A DNA stretch of 64,000 nucleotides from assembly GCF_021172145.1 (NCBI RefSeq), contig NZ_CP089095.1, positions 2,480,001 to 2,544,000 of the forward strand. Direction: 5' to 3'. Shown here in pieces: positions 61,253 to 64,000 of the stretch (the stretch's first letter is position 1; each line of letters opens with the position of its first letter). The notes beneath the pieces were generated by a model that was not told the origin of the DNA, ran no database searches, and was given only the letters and a program-made list of their open reading frames with translations. The DNA comes from Flavobacterium cyclinae. Lineage in GTDB: Bacteria; Bacteroidota; Bacteroidia; Flavobacteriales; Flavobacteriaceae. The position numbers and the translations under genes are program-made.

Positions 61253-61645
61253 ATGAAAAAATTAATTGAGCAACCATTCAATCAAAGGTTAATCTACTTT
61301 TCAATATTTTTATTGTGGATTTTCTTTGGATTAAATTTTGTTCAATACAAAAATGACTGTCCTTTTCTAAAAATAGATATTCAATACTTTATAATATTCC
61401 CAACACTAATTTTATTTATACCAATCTTTTATATTAAAAAATTCACTTGGTTTCTTACATTTAGTTTTTCATTATTTTATACAATTTGGACTTCGCTTAA
61501 AATTATTGTAGATAACTTAGAAAACGTAAGCCAACCACCTATGAAAAACAAATATTTCGACGATGTTTTTTCTCTTTTAATTGTTATTATTTTAATAACA
61601 ATAAGCTATTTAATTTTCAGAATTAAACCAAAAAATAGTTTTTAA
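61253..61645 (+). CDS. Small integral membrane protein of unknown function (130 aa)
   Basis: Four hydrophobic helices (about residues 14-30, 43-61, 64-86 and 107-124) joined by short loops. The loop 'NLENVSQPPMKNKYFDDV' separates helices 3 and 4. No known motif. It follows rlmB by 50 bp and converges on the rhomboid gene. AT content and Phe/Ile richness fit a membrane protein of this genome. Confidence 0.65.
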   Translation: MKKLIEQPFNQRLIYFSIFLLWIFFGLNFVQYKNDCPFLKIDIQYFIIFPTLILFIPIFYIKKFTWFLTFSFSLFYTIWTSLKIIVDNLENVSQPPMKNKYFDDVFSLLIVIILITISYLIFRIKPKNSF

Positions 61646-61649
61646 AAAA

Positions 61650-62402
61650 TTAATTTTTCTTTCCCAAAAACTCATAAACCACTTTCATTGAAGAAGTAAA
61701 ATACTCTTTTACCACTTCTTCAGGTTTTGGAGGCGGATTAAAATTTCCTTTTTCGTCGAAGTTTTTCATAAAAGGATCGAGTTCGGGATTGAAATCGGGT
61801 TTTTCCCATTCGTAGAAAATAGGTTTAGAAAATTGAGGTGTTTTTAGAACTAAAGCTAAAGCCAATCCTACAATAAATCCTGCCAAATGACCTTCCCAAG
61901 AAATACCTTCTTTTACATTGGGAAACATATACCAAACGCTTCCACCGTATAAAATTACGATGGTGAAAGATAAAGCTACCAATCGGTAATATTTGGTAAA
62001 AATACCTTTGAAAAAAATAAAACTCACCAAAGCATATATTAATCCACTAGCGCCAATATGATAACTTGGTCTTCCCAATAACCAAGTTCCTAATCCTGAA
62101 AAGAGAATTCCTAAAAACAAAACCACGAACGATTGCTCTTTGTAGAAATATCTCAATATTGGCAACAACACTAATAAAGCAACGGAATTATTTGCCAAAT
62201 GCTCAATATCGCCATGTAAAAATGGACTAAATAGAATGCCTTTTAATCCATACACTTCTCTTGGATAAATTCCAAAATGCGACAAATTATGCTGAAATTG
62301 CAATTCGTACCAAAAAACCAACCATAAAGTCAACACCAAAAATAACGGCAATAAAATGACTGCTTTTGTGAACTGAAAAGGATTATCGTGTTGTTTTTCC
62401 AT
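61650..62402 (-). CDS. Rhomboid-family intramembrane serine protease (250 aa)
   Basis: Six-helix rhomboid core: 'HGDIEHLANNSVALLVLLPI' (first His/Asn motif), the nucleophile Ser in 'HIGASGLIYALVSFIFF' and the catalytic His in 'WEGHLAGFIVGLALALVL'. Serine-His dyad and the stabilising Asn are all present, so it should be active. The C-terminal ~55 residues are a soluble, Pro/Glu-rich tail. Substrate unknown. A -7-like TATCTTTG lies at 62423-62416 on the minus strand. Confidence 0.93.
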   Translation of the reverse strand: MEKQHDNPFQFTKAVILLPLFLVLTLWLVFWYELQFQHNLSHFGIYPREVYGLKGILFSPFLHGDIEHLANNSVALLVLLPILRYFYKEQSFVVLFLGILFSGLGTWLLGRPSYHIGASGLIYALVSFIFFKGIFTKYYRLVALSFTIVILYGGSVWYMFPNVKEGISWEGHLAGFIVGLALALVLKTPQFSKPIFYEWEKPDFNPELDPFMKNFDEKGNFNPPPKPEEVVKEYFTSSMKVVYEFLGKKN

Positions 62403-62415
62403 ATTGAATCGAACT

Positions 62416-62423
62416 CAAAGATA
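62416..62423 (-). promoter_or_regulatory. Candidate -7 element for the rhomboid gene
   Basis: TATCTTTG on the minus strand, 14 bp upstream of the ATG at 62402. No TTG at the standard distance. Confidence 0.42.
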
Positions 62424-62466
62424 AAGCCAAAAAGATAATTATGAAATTATGGCAGACTTATTAAAA

Positions 62467-62599
62467 CACATAGACACATAAGTTTGACTTTGGCTTAAAA
62501 AGGCGTTACACTTGACATAGTTCAAAAAGCAAAATCTATATAATCTTAAATTAATGAAATGCCTTTAATCAATAATTTCTAAACCTATGTTTCTATGTG
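62467..62599. repeat. MITE-like element with imperfect terminal inverted repeats
   Basis: CACATAGACACATAAGTTT (62467-62485) is inversely repeated at 62581-62599 with 17 of 19 bases matching. A second, inner inverted pair flanks the middle (around 62495-62506 and 62559-62567). Total about 133 bp, no open frame. It fills most of the rhomboid/rarA divergent gap. Confidence 0.6.
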
Positions 62600-62623
62600 G
62601 TAAAAATCTAAAAAAGAATCGCA

Positions 62624-62631
62624 TATTTTTG
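62624..62631 (+). promoter_or_regulatory. Candidate -7 element for rarA
   Basis: TATTTTTG 12 bp before the ATG at 62644. No TTG at the standard distance. Confidence 0.42.
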
Positions 62632-62643
62632 TAATTTTACGTC

Positions 62644-63921
62644 ATGAATCAACCATTAGCCGAACGCATTCGCCCACAACAATTATCGGATTACATCAGC
62701 CAATTGCATTTAGTTGGACCTGAAGGGTCGTTAACACAACAAATTGCCAAGGGATTAATACCGAGTTTGATTTTATGGGGACCACCAGGAACCGGAAAAA
62801 CCACCTTGGCGCAAATCATGGCACAAGAAAGCAAACGTCCGTTTTACCAACTGAGTGCGATACATTCTGGTGTGAAAGACATTCGTGAAGTAATTGAAAA
62901 AGCGAAACAAAGTAGTGGTTTATTTACAGCCAAAAATCCGATTTTGTTTATTGATGAGATTCATCGTTTTTCAAAATCCCAACAAGATTCTTTATTGTCA
63001 GCGGTGGAAAAAGGTTGGGTTACTTTGATTGGTGCTACTACAGAAAATCCAAGTTTTGAGGTTATCCCCGCTTTATTGTCAAGATGTCAGGTTTATGTTT
63101 TAAATGCGTTTACCAAAGACGATTTGGAAGGCTTACTACATCGCGCTATGAAAACCGATGTGGAACTTCTAAAAAAAGAAATCCATTTAAAAGAAACTGA
63201 AGCATTAATGCGTCTTTCAGGTGGCGATGGAAGAAAGTTATTGAATATTTTCGAATTGGTAGTTAATGCAACTGACGGTGATACAATTGAAATTACCAAT
63301 GATAAAGTAATGCAATTGGTGCAAAAAAATACGGTGTTGTATGACAAAACTGGCGAGCAACATTACGATATAGTTTCTGCTTTCATCAAATCAATTCGAG
63401 GAAGCGACCCAAATGGTGCGGTGTATTGGTTAGCTCGAATGATTGAAGGTGGCGAAGATGTAAAATTCATTGCGAGAAGAATGCTGATTTTAGCTAGTGA
63501 AGATATTGGAAATGCCAATCCAACAGCTTTGATTATGGCGAATAATACGTTTCAAGCGGTAACTACAATTGGCTATCCTGAAAGTAGAATTATTTTGAGT
63601 CAATGTGCGATTTATTTAGCAACCTCTGCCAAAAGTAATGCAAGTTATATGGCAATTGGAAAAGCACAACAAATTGTAAAACAAACAGGCGATTTACCAG
63701 TTCCTATTCATTTACGTAATGCACCTACCAAATTAATGAAAGAATTAGGTTATGGCGAAGAGTATAAATACTCACATGATTTCCCAAATAACTTTGCGGA
63801 ACAAGAATTTTTACCAACTGAAATTTCAGAAACAAAATTCTTTGAACCAGGAGAAAATGCACGCGAAAAAGAATTACGTCAGTTTTTAAAGAATCGATGG
63901 AAAGACAAGTATGGCTATTGA
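62644..63921 (+). CDS. rarA: Replication-associated recombination protein RarA / MgsA (425 aa)
   Basis: AAA+ ATPase related to clamp loaders, acting at stalled forks. Seen are 'LAERIRPQQLSDYISQLHLV' at the start, Walker A 'LWGPPGTGKTTLAQIM', Walker B 'ILFIDEIHRFSKSQQDSLLS', sensor 1 'LIGATTENPSFEVIPALLSR' and the C-terminal tetramerisation region 'SAFIKSIRGSDPNGAVYWLA'. Normal length. The TGA stop (63919-63921) overlaps the first unit of a heptamer array. Confidence 0.96.
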   Translation: MNQPLAERIRPQQLSDYISQLHLVGPEGSLTQQIAKGLIPSLILWGPPGTGKTTLAQIMAQESKRPFYQLSAIHSGVKDIREVIEKAKQSSGLFTAKNPILFIDEIHRFSKSQQDSLLSAVEKGWVTLIGATTENPSFEVIPALLSRCQVYVLNAFTKDDLEGLLHRAMKTDVELLKKEIHLKETEALMRLSGGDGRKLLNIFELVVNATDGDTIEITNDKVMQLVQKNTVLYDKTGEQHYDIVSAFIKSIRGSDPNGAVYWLARMIEGGEDVKFIARRMLILASEDIGNANPTALIMANNTFQAVTTIGYPESRIILSQCAIYLATSAKSNASYMAIGKAQQIVKQTGDLPVPIHLRNAPTKLMKELGYGEEYKYSHDFPNNFAEQEFLPTEISETKFFEPGENAREKELRQFLKNRWKDKYGY

Positions 63922-63989
63922 TTAGTGATTAGTGATTAGTGATTAGTGATTAGTGCAAAATTACTTTTTACTTTTTACTAAAACTTAAC
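63920..63989. repeat. Heptamer tandem array at the rarA 3' end
   Basis: Five perfect GATTAGT units (63920-63954), then GCAAAAT, TACTTTT twice, TACTAAA and ACTTAAC in the same 7-nt register. The first unit supplies two bases of the rarA stop codon. Confidence 0.88.
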
Positions 63990-64000
63990 CTCTACTTGCT

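Overview
The window reads as chromosomal DNA of a Flavobacterium-like member of the Flavobacteriaceae (Bacteroidota). The evidence is low GC content, type IX secretion (T9SS) sorting domains on very large surface proteins, a PorP/SprF-family outer-membrane protein, Bacteroidota-type promoters (TTG, 17-23 nt, TAnnTTTG), zinc-free forms of L36 and S14, and few recognisable Shine-Dalgarno sites. No tRNA, rRNA, CRISPR array, transposase or prophage was seen.

Region 1 (1-17.6 kb) is a surface and secretome region. Two giant secreted proteins lie in tandem on the minus strand (1-4876, cut by the window edge, and 5058-9863). Their N-terminal halves differ, but they share a 2,357-bp stretch that looks identical and encodes 785 residues. 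Upstream are a TPR/LuxR-type membrane regulator, an OmpA-family porin-like protein and a small predicted barrel protein. On the plus strand, a T9SS type A cargo is followed by a 71-aa protein whose end resembles a sorting signal (PID, membrane segment, basic tail).

Region 2 (17.6-30.5 kb) holds a 2,358-aa adhesin with PKD-like modules, SprB repeats and a gliding-type (type B) C-terminal domain, paired with its likely dedicated PorP/SprF protein. Converging on it is a minus-strand wza-wzc-ugd group for polysaccharide export and UDP-glucuronate supply.

Region 3 (30.5-41 kb) contains recR, a sodium:solute symporter, a CoA-binding protein, a MarC-type membrane protein, two guanidino-modifying hydrolases (CtlX-like and DDAH/amidinotransferase-like) separated by an S23/IVP four-helix-bundle gene, then gltA, eno and carA.

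Region 4 (41-58.4 kb) is the ribosomal super-cluster on the minus strand: rpsL-rpsG-fusA-rpsJ, a terminator and new promoter, then rplC through rplQ including secY, infA, rpmJ and rpoA. Structured leaders are visible before rpsH (with its own promoter) and before rpsD.

Region 5 (58.4-64 kb) contains a structured RNA resembling the Flavo-1 motif, an Omp85-family barrel, rlmB, a small membrane protein, a rhomboid protease and rarA.

The least expected signals are: (i) the 2.36-kb in-frame repeat joining two adhesins; (ii) degenerate 7-nt tandem repeats in at least six intergenic places, which bracket the S23/IVP gene and contribute the stop codons of two genes; (iii) the RNA element at 58.5 kb; (iv) a promoter plus perfect hairpin in front of rpsH. 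All alignments and pairings were made by eye.
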